Assembly: GCA_910585755.1 (NCBI GenBank)
Contig: CAJUFH010000010.1
Location: 1-33,322, forward strand
DNA length: 33,322 nucleotides
DNA from: an uncultured Muribaculaceae bacterium
GTDB lineage: Bacteria > Bacteroidota > Bacteroidia > Bacteroidales > Muribaculaceae
Reading direction: 5' to 3'
The position numbers were made by a program, and so were the translations under genes. This document shows, in pieces, positions 24,305 to 32,190 of this stretch (within the stretch, counting starts at the first letter, position 1; the number at the start of each line of letters is the position of its first letter). The notes beneath the pieces are model-generated. The model worked only from the letters and a program-made list of their open reading frames with translations, did not search any database and had not been told where the DNA came from.

Positions 24305-27117
24305 TTTGAGGCGGAAGAGGTCAGACGGCTGTCAATCATTTCAAATATGTCGGGTTCGCTTCCGGGATAGTTGCCGCGGAGCGAGCGCAGGTAGGCGTCG
24401 GCCTGGTAGTCGTCCCCCTTGGCGCGCTGTATGTCGCTCAGGAGGATGAAGCCGCGGGCCAGCCAGTAGTCGTGCGGCGGATTGGCGTCAATCAGCTCGT
24501 TGACCTCCCGCAGAGCCTTCTCGGTCTGCCCCTTGTCGAAATGGCGCTGCGCACGGTAGTAGGCCGCCTTCGCGCCGTAGAGGTCCCCCATATCGGCCGC
24601 GAGGTCGTCCCAGATTTCAGCCGCCTCGCCGTCGTGACCCAGGGCGCTGAGCGCCATGGCCTTGTCGAACGACGCCTCCCGCTTCTCGGCCGACCCTACC
24701 GACGACGACGCGAGAACCCTTCCGGCGGTCTCGACGACATCCTCGCTGAGGCCGAGAGTGTGGCTTACCCTCAGCATGCCCATTCGGGCCGCGTTTATGT
24801 AGGCCGCGTCGGAGGCCTTCGCCTCAAGCTGCCGGTAGCTGCGAAGCGCCGATTCGGGGTCGCCCCCCTGAAGCTCCGCCTCGGCCTTGATCAGCAGCGC
24901 GCGGACCGCCTCCGGCGAGTCGGGGAACTGCTCGGCAAGCTCCGTGGCGCGGGCGAGCGCGTCGCCCCGCCGACCATCCTCCAGAGCCTTCTCGGCGCTG
25001 ATGAGCGTCAGCCGGGCTACCTCTCCCTGCTCCATCTTCGGAGCGTCGGGTACCGACCCTAAGAAGGAAACATACTCCTGGATTCTCCCGTCGTCGGCGT
25101 AAATCATCTTCAGGTCGTCGGCCGCGGCGCGGGCCTCCTCCGAGGTCGGATAGCTGGAAATCACCCGCTTGTAGGCCGCGACAGCCTCTCCGCGCCGCCC
25201 GGTGTTGAGGTAGGAAATCGCGAGAAGCAGTTGCCCCTGCCTCCCCTGCGCCGTCTGCGGATAGCGCTCCGCGAGCCGCCGGTAAGCCGCTATGGCGCTC
25301 TCGGTGTCCCCCGTTTCGGCGTGGCTCTGCCCGATTTCGAGAAGGGCGGAAGGCATGAGCGCCGAGTTGGGGAAACGCCGCGTCATCTCCGTCAGGGTCG
25401 AAATCTTACCCGCGTGGTCGCGGCGCAGTCCCTTCATAAGCCCCTGCTGGTACATCGGGTAGTCACCCGTCGCGGGGTCAAGCTCGTAGGCCCGCAGATA
25501 CGTCGCGTCGGCGGTCGCAAAATCCCCGGCGTAATACTCGCAGTCGGCCACGCGGTTGAGCGCGTCGGCCCGCTGCTCCCGGTTGCCGCTATCCTTCGAG
25601 CTGATTTCCAGGTATTTCTCAAAATCCTGCTTCGCAGCCGGAAACTCCTTCAGCCCGAAGCGGGCGTAACCGAGGTCGTAGTAAGCCAGCGCCCGGTTGA
25701 CAGCCGTCCGGCGGTCGGACCTGAGGTAGCCGTTAAACGACTCCGCGGCCTCCCGGTAACGGCCCAGGCGGTAGAGCGCCTGCCCTTCCCAGAGCCGCGC
25801 CTCCGCAGCGAGCGCCCCGTTATAGCGCCCCATGGAAGCCGCCTCCCGCAGCCGGGGAAGCGCCTTCGCCGCGTCACCTTGCCGCAACTCCCTCGCTCCG
25901 AGGTTGTAGAGCACAGTCTGCTTCGCCCGCAGAATCTCCTCGCCAGGTTTCGGGATACGGTTGATGGCAGCGAGCGCCGCCGCATAGTTGTTGTCCGTCA
26001 CATACCCGTTGACTACATATTTCTGCACCTCCGCGGCCCGTCGCGACCCGGGGAAGCGTTTCAGGAAATCTTCAAAAAGCCCTACCGTGCTACCGAAGGG
26101 AACGCGCCCCCCGGAAGCCTTCGCCATGGCGTAGTCGTAGTGCGCGGTCTCCGACAGCTCCGGGCTGAAGTCCATCCGGCACGCGCGGTCCAACAGCACC
26201 GACGCCGCCGAATAGTCCCCCTCCCTCATGTACGCCTCGCCGGAGTACACCAGGGCGCTCTGCCCCATCTCGCTGTCAAGCTCCGTGGCCGGGGCCAGCC
26301 GCTCGACCGCGCGCCGGTAGTCGCCGTTATGGAAGTCATTGCCCCCCAAGACATACAGCGCCGATGCCTTCGGCCTGTCGGTTTCTTTCGCATAGACAGC
26401 CAGCTCCTTGACAGCCTCCCGGCGGTCACCCATGCCGTAAAGCGCCTCGCCGAGTACCCGGCGCGTCTCAGCCCGGTACTCTTCCGGGCAGGAGCCCCCA
26501 TTCAGCAGCCCCCGCGTCTCGCGGGCAGCCGCGGAGTAATCGCCGGTCATGAGCAGCGACTGCGCGAGGTAATAACCCGCGTCGGCTGTGGGGGTGCCCG
26601 GCGCGCGCCTGACACCCGAAAGAATCCTGACGGCCTCCCGGTAGTCCCCCTCGGCGTAAGCGATATATCCCTGGTAGAAACGGGCTTCCGAACCGTAGCG
26701 GCCCGTCCCCTCCAACTCCCGGTAGCTCCTCGAAGCGGCCCCGTACTCCCCGGTTTTCAGCAGGCAGTAGGCACGGCGGTAAAGATAATCCTCGGCCCGG
26801 TCAGCGTCGAGAGCCTCAGGCGCGACAGCCCCGTAGCGCTTCAGCGCCAGGGGGTAGTCACCACGGTCATACGCCGCGTCGGCGTATTCCAGGAGCGCCA
26901 CCTGCCGCAGCGGCGACGCCGGAAAATCGAAAAGGAAGCCACGCAGAAGCGCGTCGACATCCCCCGCGCCCGTCTCGCGGGCCGAGGGGAGGCGCAGCGC
27001 CTCCTGGATTGCCTCCCACCGGCAGCGCTCCACAGCCGGGACGACCGGATCGCTCCCCGCCGCCATAATCGGCGCCGCCGAAGCCGCCGCGTATATCAAT
27101 AGTTTCTTTAAACTCAT
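24301..27117 (-). CDS. Exported tetratricopeptide repeat protein
   Basis: The 938-residue protein starts with a signal peptide (cleavage near IMAAGSD) and then consists almost wholly of tetratricopeptide repeats, roughly 20 or more, with the A-x-x-x-G/A-x-Y pattern visible in segments such as ALLEYADAAYDRGDYPLALKRYG and AEARLWEGQALYRLGRYREAAE. The repeats form a protein-binding solenoid expected in the periplasm. It is translationally coupled with the beta-barrel gene. Large TPR proteins paired with a plugless barrel recur in Bacteroidales to my knowledge, without an assigned function. A TTG-N20-TATTTTCG promoter lies just upstream. Confidence 0.85.
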   Translation of the reverse strand: MSLKKLLIYAAASAAPIMAAGSDPVVPAVERCRWEAIQEALRLPSARETGAGDVDALLRGFLFDFPASPLRQVALLEYADAAYDRGDYPLALKRYGAVAPEALDADRAEDYLYRRAYCLLKTGEYGAASRSYRELEGTGRYGSEARFYQGYIAYAEGDYREAVRILSGVRRAPGTPTADAGYYLAQSLLMTGDYSAAARETRGLLNGGSCPEEYRAETRRVLGEALYGMGDRREAVKELAVYAKETDRPKASALYVLGGNDFHNGDYRRAVERLAPATELDSEMGQSALVYSGEAYMREGDYSAASVLLDRACRMDFSPELSETAHYDYAMAKASGGRVPFGSTVGLFEDFLKRFPGSRRAAEVQKYVVNGYVTDNNYAAALAAINRIPKPGEEILRAKQTVLYNLGARELRQGDAAKALPRLREAASMGRYNGALAAEARLWEGQALYRLGRYREAAESFNGYLRSDRRTAVNRALAYYDLGYARFGLKEFPAAKQDFEKYLEISSKDSGNREQRADALNRVADCEYYAGDFATADATYLRAYELDPATGDYPMYQQGLMKGLRRDHAGKISTLTEMTRRFPNSALMPSALLEIGQSHAETGDTESAIAAYRRLAERYPQTAQGRQGQLLLAISYLNTGRRGEAVAAYKRVISSYPTSEEARAAADDLKMIYADDGRIQEYVSFLGSVPDAPKMEQGEVARLTLISAEKALEDGRRGDALARATELAEQFPDSPEAVRALLIKAEAELQGGDPESALRSYRQLEAKASDAAYINAARMGMLRVSHTLGLSEDVVETAGRVLASSSVGSAEKREASFDKAMALSALGHDGEAAEIWDDLAADMGDLYGAKAAYYRAQRHFDKGQTEKALREVNELIDANPPHDYWLARGFILLSDIQRAKGDDYQADAYLRSLRGNYPGSEPDIFEMIDSRLTSSASK

Positions 27118-27139
27118 TTCTATAATGTAAATATACCCG

Positions 27140-27170
27140 CGAAAATAGCAAAAATCCCCCTCCCGCGCAA
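27140..27170 (-). promoter_or_regulatory. Predicted promoter of the TPR-beta-barrel operon
   Basis: On the minus strand TTG (27170-27168) is followed after exactly 20 bases by TATTTTCG (27147-27140), one mismatch from the TAnnTTTG -7 box. The leader to the ATG at 27117 would be under 20 bases, the same geometry as the gldE promoter. Confidence 0.55.
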
Positions 27171-27254
27171 TATCGAGCCCCTCATTGCCGTTATCGTTAA
27201 GAATAACCGTGCGGAATCCATCCGCCGCAACCTTAAAACTTAAAGACTCTCCCC

Positions 27255-28013
27255 ATGATTGATTTCCTCAATCAGCTCGACACACAGATATTCCTGACTT
27301 TCAACGGACTGCACAGCGATTTCTTCGACTCGTTCATGAAGCTCTTCACAGGCCGCTTCATCTGGATTCCGATGTATGTCGCCATCGCCGCCCTCATACT
27401 CAGCGTGTGCCGCTGGCAGAAGGCCCTCGTCTACATTCTCGCCATCGGGGCGGCCATCGCCCTGACCGACCAGACCTGCGCGACCTTCATACGCCCCGCG
27501 GTCGAGCGCCTGCGCCCGTCGAACCCCGAAAACCCCCTCTCACAGCTCGTCTATACCGTCGGAGGCTACCGCGGAGGTAGCTACGGGTTCCCCTCCTGCC
27601 ATTCAGCCAACTCCTTCGCCCTCGCCGTGTTCGTCTGCTGCCTGTTCCCCCGCAAGCGCATAACCCTCTTCATCCTCGCCTGGGCAGCCCTTAACTCATA
27701 TACCCGCCTCTACCTCGGCGTGCATTACCCCGGCGACCTCCTCGTCGGCGCGGTCATCGGCTCCGCCTACGGCGCGCTCTGCTACCTCGCCGCCTCCCGC
27801 GTCGCACCCCTTCCCCGCGCCGAGCGCATCGCCCGCACCCATACCCCCCTCGTCTCCATCCCCTACATCGGCCTGAACCACAAATCTGAGACCATCAACG
27901 CTTCTTCCGGGGCCTCGTTGCTGTCAGTCAAAAACTTCTCCATTCCCGCCTCGATGTTCCCCTTCGCCGTCTGCGCCGCGACCCTCCTCGTAATAATCCT
28001 CAATTCCCTCTGA
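27255..28013 (+). CDS. PAP2 family membrane phosphatase
   Basis: The 252-residue integral membrane protein has the three phosphatase motifs of the PAP2 superfamily: R80-x6-R87-P88 (RPAVERLRP), P113-S114-C115-H116 (FPSCHSAN, with Cys where the textbook motif has Gly) and R151-x5-H157-x3-D161 (TRLYLGVHYPGD). Family members remove phosphate from lipid phosphates such as phosphatidic acid, undecaprenyl diphosphate or lipid A. The substrate here cannot be told from sequence. About six membrane helices are visible, the last at the very C-terminus. It is a single-gene unit on the plus strand, convergent with the phosphopantetheinyl transferase gene. Confidence 0.9.
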   Translation: MIDFLNQLDTQIFLTFNGLHSDFFDSFMKLFTGRFIWIPMYVAIAALILSVCRWQKALVYILAIGAAIALTDQTCATFIRPAVERLRPSNPENPLSQLVYTVGGYRGGSYGFPSCHSANSFALAVFVCCLFPRKRITLFILAWAALNSYTRLYLGVHYPGDLLVGAVIGSAYGALCYLAASRVAPLPRAERIARTHTPLVSIPYIGLNHKSETINASSGASLLSVKNFSIPASMFPFAVCAATLLVIILNSL

Positions 28014-28014
28014 A

Positions 28015-28033
28015 AAACCGCTTCCAGCGGTTT
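28015..28033. terminator. Hairpin between convergent PAP2 and PPTase genes
   Basis: AAACCGCT and AGCGGTTT (8 bp) enclose a TCC loop and start 1 base after the PAP2 stop. On the minus strand the stem is followed by a short U-run (TTTTTC), so it best serves the gldE-PPTase transcript. The plus-strand tail is A-rich. Confidence 0.6.
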
Positions 28034-28135
28034 AAAAGGTTTAGGGTTTAAGGGTTATGGTTTAGAAGATACCGGCGGTTCCGCCATCCGAAAGTGTCTC
28101 CGTTCAGTGGAGCGAGCGTAAGCGAGCGGCCTCCC
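28034..28135. repeat. Dispersed mosaic repeat downstream of the PAP2 gene
   Basis: GGTTTA-type units occur several times in 28030-28066 (related to the AAGGTTTAGG module), followed by a GGCGGTTCCGCC palindrome and AGTGGAGCGAGCGTAAGCGA (28106 onward), which runs to GCGGCCTCCC at 28135. The latter matches the GTGGAGCGAGC module at 18071 and 20045. Confidence 0.75.
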
Positions 28136-28162
28136 CTGTTTTTCCTAAACCTTTAACGGGGC

Positions 28163-28738
28163 CTAAACTCCCAAAACAACCATAATTATAACCGCCGGAT
28201 CGGGAGAGTCGGCCTGGAAAACCCTGTACCCCCTCCCCCCGATTGAAATCTCGCTGTCCTTTGTCCCGCGCCCCAGCGGAATCTCCGCCGGCAGCGGAAT
28301 CTCCGACAGCCGCAGCGACGGGTCCAGCGCGGCCTTGTAAGCCGCCTCCTTGATTGTCCAGGCCCAGAAAAGCATCGCCTCGGAGGCGCTCCATACCCCC
28401 TGTTGCTCCTTCGACAGGAACCGCGGCGCGACGCGGCGCAGTTGCCCCGCCCGGTTGCCGCTCTCGCAGTCGACCCCGATGCGCGTCCCCTCCGGCCCTA
28501 CAGCCATGACCGCCATCCTCCGGCAGTGGCTGATAGAGACAATCCCCTCGGCCCCTTCGAGATACGGCGCCCCCGACTCTCGGTGGGCCATCCGCGCCCC
28601 TGTCCCCGGAAACGCCTCGCGCACAAGCCGCTTGACGGCGGCCTTTTCGGCTACCGAACGCGCTCCGGGAATCCCCTCCGGAAGGGGCGGAATCTCCGTG
28701 GCGTACAGGCGTATAGAATCCTGGTCGTAAATCAGCAT
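28163..28738 (-). CDS. 4'-phosphopantetheinyl transferase superfamily protein
   Basis: This family moves the phosphopantetheine arm of CoA onto a carrier-protein serine. The 191-residue protein is of the Sfp-like kind. It has an SISHC segment at 68-72, the Mg-binding G88-V-D90-x-E92 (IGVDCE) and W127-x-x-K130-E131-A (WTIKEAAYK). The start MLIYDQDSIRLY at 28738 overlaps the gldE stop by 7 bases; an upstream in-frame ATG would lie deep inside gldE. Pairing with gldE is, to my knowledge, common in Bacteroidota. Its carrier protein is not in the window. Confidence 0.88.
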   Translation of the reverse strand: MLIYDQDSIRLYATEIPPLPEGIPGARSVAEKAAVKRLVREAFPGTGARMAHRESGAPYLEGAEGIVSISHCRRMAVMAVGPEGTRIGVDCESGNRAGQLRRVAPRFLSKEQQGVWSASEAMLFWAWTIKEAAYKAALDPSLRLSEIPLPAEIPLGRGTKDSEISIGGRGYRVFQADSPDPAVIIMVVLGV

Positions 28739-30057
28739 TGGGGTTCGGGCATTACCTTGACGCGTACCGAGGCTATCCTGTGGTGGTCCATATCGAGAAT
28801 CAGGAAGCGGCACCGCCCGTAGACGAGCGGCTCCTTCTCCTTCGGGAAGTCCCCCTTGATCGCCAGAAGCATGCCCGCGAGCGTCTCGCAGTCAGCCGCG
28901 ACCGGGGCGTAATCCTCCTCGTCAAGACCGGTGACGCGGAAAAAGTCAGTAAGCAACGTCTTCCCCTCGAAAATATACGTATCGTCGGGCAGCCGCCGGT
29001 AGGTCTTCTCCTCCTCGTCGTACTCGTCGTTTATGTCCCCGACAATCTCCTCCAGGACATCCTCGAGGGTAACGACCCCCTGCGTCCCTCCGAACTCGTC
29101 GATTACCATCGCGATATGGATTTTCAGCTTTCGGAAATCCTCCAGAAGGTCGTCGATCATCCTCGACTCGGGAACAAAATAGGGCTTCCTCATCAGCGCC
29201 TTCCAGTCGAAGTCATCCCCCGGAGGGGTATCGACATACGGCAGGAGGTCGCGGGCGTAGAGTACCCCGCGTATATCGTCCTGCGAGTCTCCGAAAACCG
29301 GCATCCTGGAATACCCCGTGTTGACTACTACCTCCATTACCTCCTCGAAGGTCATGTCGGCCTCCAGGCCCGTGATATCCACGCGGGGGGTCATTATTTC
29401 CGAGGCCGTAGTGTCGCCGAATTTCAGAATACCCTGAAGCATCTCCTTGTCCTGCGCGACGTCGGTAATCTCCAGCGCCTGCCCTAACTCGTCGGCTGTT
29501 ATGTTGCGCGACTGCCTGGTAACCACCTTGTTGACAATCTTAGTGCTCCTCACCATAACCGACGACAGCGGCCAGAATATCTTCTGAAGGAATCCCAGCC
29601 CCCCGACTGCGAAGCGCGCCCACCGCAGCGGGTTCGTGTTCGCGACCAGCTTCGGCAGGATTTCCCCGAAAAGAAGGATAAGGAACGTCAGTATTACCGT
29701 CTGCAGCAGGAAGTCGAGCCATCCCGGCATCGCCGCGAAGAGGTCAGACAGCGCGAACGACGTCAGAACGACGATTGTAACATTTACAAGGTTGTTGGAT
29801 ATAAGTATAGTCGCGAGAAGCCGCTCAGGCGACGCGAGAAGCCGCCTTATTGATTCCGACGACGGCGACTCGTCAAGCTCCTCCGCCTGTTGCGGGGTGA
29901 TGGAAAAATACGCGATCTCGCTTCCGCTGACAAAGCCCGAGACAAACAGCGCGACTACTGCCAGCGCCAGCGCGACTATCTGCGCCGCCCCGAACGACGC
30001 AGGGTCCGCCGCCAGGTTTATCAAAGCGAACAAATTCGGTAAAGGGTCTGTATCCAT
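28732..30057 (-). CDS. gldE: GldE-like CNNM/CorC-HlyC family membrane protein
   Basis: The 441-residue protein has an N-terminal CNNM membrane domain of about four helices (GFVSGSEIAYFSI, then LISNNLVNVTIVVL and LLFGEILPKLVANTNP). A pair of CBS domains follows (EIMTPRVDITGLEADMTFEE and later VIDEFGGTQGVVTLEDVLEE), then a CorC/HlyC domain at the end. In gliding Bacteroidota GldE is a partner of the GldD lipoprotein and helps gliding or type IX secretion. A general magnesium or cobalt transport role is the alternative. The start at 30057 (MDTDPLPNLFALINL) is chosen because the promoter ends 21 bases upstream; longer in-frame starts would lie upstream of that promoter. Confidence 0.88.
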   Translation of the reverse strand: MDTDPLPNLFALINLAADPASFGAAQIVALALAVVALFVSGFVSGSEIAYFSITPQQAEELDESPSSESIRRLLASPERLLATILISNNLVNVTIVVLTSFALSDLFAAMPGWLDFLLQTVILTFLILLFGEILPKLVANTNPLRWARFAVGGLGFLQKIFWPLSSVMVRSTKIVNKVVTRQSRNITADELGQALEITDVAQDKEMLQGILKFGDTTASEIMTPRVDITGLEADMTFEEVMEVVVNTGYSRMPVFGDSQDDIRGVLYARDLLPYVDTPPGDDFDWKALMRKPYFVPESRMIDDLLEDFRKLKIHIAMVIDEFGGTQGVVTLEDVLEEIVGDINDEYDEEEKTYRRLPDDTYIFEGKTLLTDFFRVTGLDEEDYAPVAADCETLAGMLLAIKGDFPKEKEPLVYGRCRFLILDMDHHRIASVRVKVMPEPQC

Positions 30058-30077
30058 TGAAATTAAGAGAATGTCTG

Positions 30078-30109
30078 CAAAGTTACGCAATTCCCCCGAC
30101 ATTCCCAAA
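30078..30109 (-). promoter_or_regulatory. gldE promoter
   Basis: TTTG (30109-30106), a 20-base spacer and TAACTTTG (30085-30078) on the minus strand make a full match to the Bacteroidota consensus. It sets the gldE start at 30057, with a leader of about 15 bases. Confidence 0.85.
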
Positions 30110-30117
30110 ATCGTTTT

Positions 30118-30135
30118 TTTAACCAATAGGTTAAA
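30118..30135. promoter_or_regulatory. Operator-like inverted repeat between gldE and the sulfatase
   Basis: TTTAACC and GGTTAAA are perfect 7-base arms around AATA. The site lies 9 bases upstream of the gldE -33 box and 59 bases before the sulfatase ATG, so it could serve either gene. No regulator gene is adjacent and no sulfatase promoter was recognised. Confidence 0.4.
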
Positions 30136-30193
30136 CCTTATCCTTTTCCGAGGGTCTATATTATTCAACATTCTCATAACCTAAACTCAAAAA

Positions 30194-31744
30194 ATGCTTA
30201 CATCAACCGCGAAATCTTTCGCCCCGGCGGCCGCGATGCTGATTCCCGCCCTCGCCGCCGCGCAGTCCCCGGCCCGGGAACAGGCCCGGCCCAACGTGAT
30301 CATGATCTACGCCGACGACCTCGGCTACGGCGACCTCGAATGTTACGGCGCGAAAAACGTCAAGACCCCCGCCGTCAACCGCCTCGCCGCCGAAGGAACG
30401 CGCTTCACCAACGCCCACGCCACCGCTGCGACCAGCACCCCCTCCCGCTACTCCCTCCTGACAGGACGCTACGCCTGGCGCGACCCCGGGACCGACGTAG
30501 CCAACGGCGACGCAGCGATGATATTAAAATCCGAGCAGTACACCATGGCCGATATGTTCCGCTCCGCCGGATACGCTACCGCGGCCCTCGGAAAATGGCA
30601 TCTCGGCCTCGGCTCAGAGTCCGGCAAACAGGACTGGAACGCGACCCTCGCCGCCTCCCCCAACGACCTCGGTTTCGACTACTCCTATATAATGGCCGCT
30701 ACCGCCGACCGCGTGCCCTGCGTGTTCATAGAGAACGGGCAGGTTGCCAACTGGGACCCCGAAGCCCCCATCGAAGTCAGCTACAAGCAGAACTTCCCCG
30801 GCGAGCCGACCGGCAAGGATAACCCCGAACTCCTCTACAACCTCAAGCCCAGCCACGGCCACAACCAGGCGATTGTCAACGGCATCTCCCGCATAGGATA
30901 TATGAAAGGGGGAGGCAAAGCCCTCTGGAAAGACGAGGATATCGCCGACTCCATCGCCGACCACGCCGTCCGCTATATCACCGAGAACGCCTCGCGCCCG
31001 TTCTTCCTCTACCTCGCGACTAACGACGTCCACGTGCCCCGCTTCCCCCATCCCCGCCACCGCTCTAAGACGACGATGGGCCTCCGCGGAGCAGCCATCG
31101 CCCAGTTCGACGCGACCGTCGAGACCGTGCTCAACCTCCTTGACTCCCTCGGAATAGCTGACAACACGATTGTCATGCTCTCCAGCGACAACGGCCCCGT
31201 GGTCGACGACGGATACATAGACCAGGCAGAGGAACTCCTCAACGGCCACTCACCCACAGGCGGCCTCCGCGGCGGCAAATACAGTTGCTTCGAAGGGGGA
31301 ACCCGCATCCCCTTCATCGTCCGCTGGCCGGGAAAAGTGCCCGCCGGAAAGACATCCGAGGCCCTCGTCTCCCAGATTGACTGGCTGGCCTCCCTCGCAT
31401 CCCTGACCGGGGCCCGCATACCCCGCGGAGCAGCCGCCGACAGCCGCCGGCAGCTCGACGCCATCCTCGGCCTGACCCCCGACGGCGCGCCCTACGTGAT
31501 CGAGCAGGCGAGCAACCACGCCCTCTCCGTGCGCACTCCCCGCTGGAAATACATCGAGCCCTCCAAAGGGAAGCCCCGCATCCCCTGGGGTCCCGACATC
31601 GAGACCGGCTACCTCCTCCAGCCCCAGCTCTATGACCAGACTACCGAAGCCGGGCGCCTCGAGCAGGAGAACGTCGCCCCCGCCAACCCCGCCGAAACCG
31701 AGCGCCTGGCCGCCATCCTCGCCGCCGAGCGCCTCAAGCCCTGA
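30194..31744 (+). CDS. Secreted Ser-type arylsulfatase-like enzyme
   Basis: The 516-residue sulfatase has a signal peptide likely cut before Q24 (LAAA-QSPAREQ), which puts a glutamine at the mature N-terminus. Metal ligands sit in MIYADDLGYGD (D41-D42) and SSDNGP. The modification motif is S81-T-P83-S-R85 followed by YSLLTGR, so Ser81 would need an anaerobic sulfatase-maturating enzyme to become formylglycine. ALGKWHLG and the C-terminal QLYDQTTEAGRLEQ are family features. The substrate is unknown; in gut Bacteroidota such enzymes usually desulfate host or algal glycans. No glycan-utilisation genes or maturase are adjacent, so it stands alone. Confidence 0.93.
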   Translation: MLTSTAKSFAPAAAMLIPALAAAQSPAREQARPNVIMIYADDLGYGDLECYGAKNVKTPAVNRLAAEGTRFTNAHATAATSTPSRYSLLTGRYAWRDPGTDVANGDAAMILKSEQYTMADMFRSAGYATAALGKWHLGLGSESGKQDWNATLAASPNDLGFDYSYIMAATADRVPCVFIENGQVANWDPEAPIEVSYKQNFPGEPTGKDNPELLYNLKPSHGHNQAIVNGISRIGYMKGGGKALWKDEDIADSIADHAVRYITENASRPFFLYLATNDVHVPRFPHPRHRSKTTMGLRGAAIAQFDATVETVLNLLDSLGIADNTIVMLSSDNGPVVDDGYIDQAEELLNGHSPTGGLRGGKYSCFEGGTRIPFIVRWPGKVPAGKTSEALVSQIDWLASLASLTGARIPRGAAADSRRQLDAILGLTPDGAPYVIEQASNHALSVRTPRWKYIEPSKGKPRIPWGPDIETGYLLQPQLYDQTTEAGRLEQENVAPANPAETERLAAILAAERLKP

Positions 31745-31765
31745 TTCCCGCCTCCGGCGCAGTCT

Positions 31766-31817
31766 AAGGGGCCTTCGGCAGTTTAAAGTTGAAGGGGCCT
31801 TCGGCAGTTTAAAGTTG
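31766..31817. repeat. Perfect tandem duplication of 26 bases
   Basis: The unit begins AAGGGGCCTTCGGCAG and ends AAAGTTG; it occurs twice without mismatch (31766-31791 and 31792-31817). It sits 22 bases after the sulfatase stop and leads directly into the AAGGTTTAGG module, so it appears to be part of the local repeat mosaic. Confidence 0.95.
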
Positions 31818-32084
31818 AAGGTTTAGGCCCGGCTTCCGCCGAGCTGTTTAGATAATACTTTCTTTAAGGGAAAGGGAGGACCAGCGCCTCCCCTTCCCTT
31901 TCCTTTCTCCCGTTCTATTTCCTTTCCCTTCTCCCCTCCCGAATGGGTTTTGGTCCAGGTGTGAGGGGCCGCAGCCCCGAGGCTGCCTCTTGGTGCGCGA
32001 GGCGTAAGCCGAGCGAAGGACAAAGCCTCCCCGCCTTCCCCAGTCCTCCCATCCTTCCCAACTCTCCCAGTCCTCCCATCCCCT
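31818..32084. repeat. Largest dispersed mosaic repeat block
   Basis: It begins with AAGGTTTAGGCCCGGCTT (31818-31835, identical to 18038-18055). A 50-base module (31938-31987) matches 22620-22669 at 44 of 50 positions. GCGAGGCGTAAGCCGAGC (31997-32014) is an inverted relative of the 22562 region, and a CT-rich 9-base tract covers 32027-32084. All module types of the window except the GTGGAGCGAGC form are present here in one piece. Confidence 0.85.
31866..31900 (+). terminator. Hairpin downstream of the sulfatase
   Basis: A 14-bp stem with one mismatch (left arm AAGGGAAAGGGAGG, right arm CCTCCCCTTCCCTT) encloses a 7-base loop, and CT-rich sequence follows. It lies about 120 bases after the sulfatase stop inside the repeat block. 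The T-run is poor, so its action as a terminator is uncertain. Confidence 0.4.
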
Positions 32085-32133
32085 ATAACTTTTAACAAAT
32101 TTAACCAAAAAGATATTAAGATAAAACAAACCC

Positions 32134-32148
32134 TGCAAACAATTTGCA
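32134..32148. promoter_or_regulatory. Inverted repeat upstream of the 32.2 kb promoter
   Basis: TGCAAA and TTTGCA arms surround CAA, and outer CAAAC/GTTTG elements extend the symmetry loosely. The centre lies about 50 bases before the predicted transcription start, next to the -33 box, a usual place for an activator site. Confidence 0.45.
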
Positions 32149-32154
32149 AACCTG

Positions 32155-32186
32155 TTTGTTTATCCCGATTGTTTTTCGTAACTTTG
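32155..32186 (+). promoter_or_regulatory. Near-perfect promoter with no protein gene behind it
   Basis: TTTG (32155-32158), a 20-base spacer and TAACTTTG (32179-32186) match the Bacteroidota consensus completely. The next convincing start codon is about 770 bases away and has its own promoter, so this one probably drives a non-coding transcript. Confidence 0.8.
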
Positions 32187-32190
32187 TATC

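Noticed and set aside
28030..28066. Telomere-like GGTTTA repeats
   Set aside because: The units are irregular and internal, and are better explained as relatives of the AAGGTTTAGG module.
31823..32149. Minus-strand frames with WEDWE-type repeats
   Set aside because: They are translations of the 9-base CT repeat read backwards (GGGAGGACT units); similar runs appear at every copy of the repeat.
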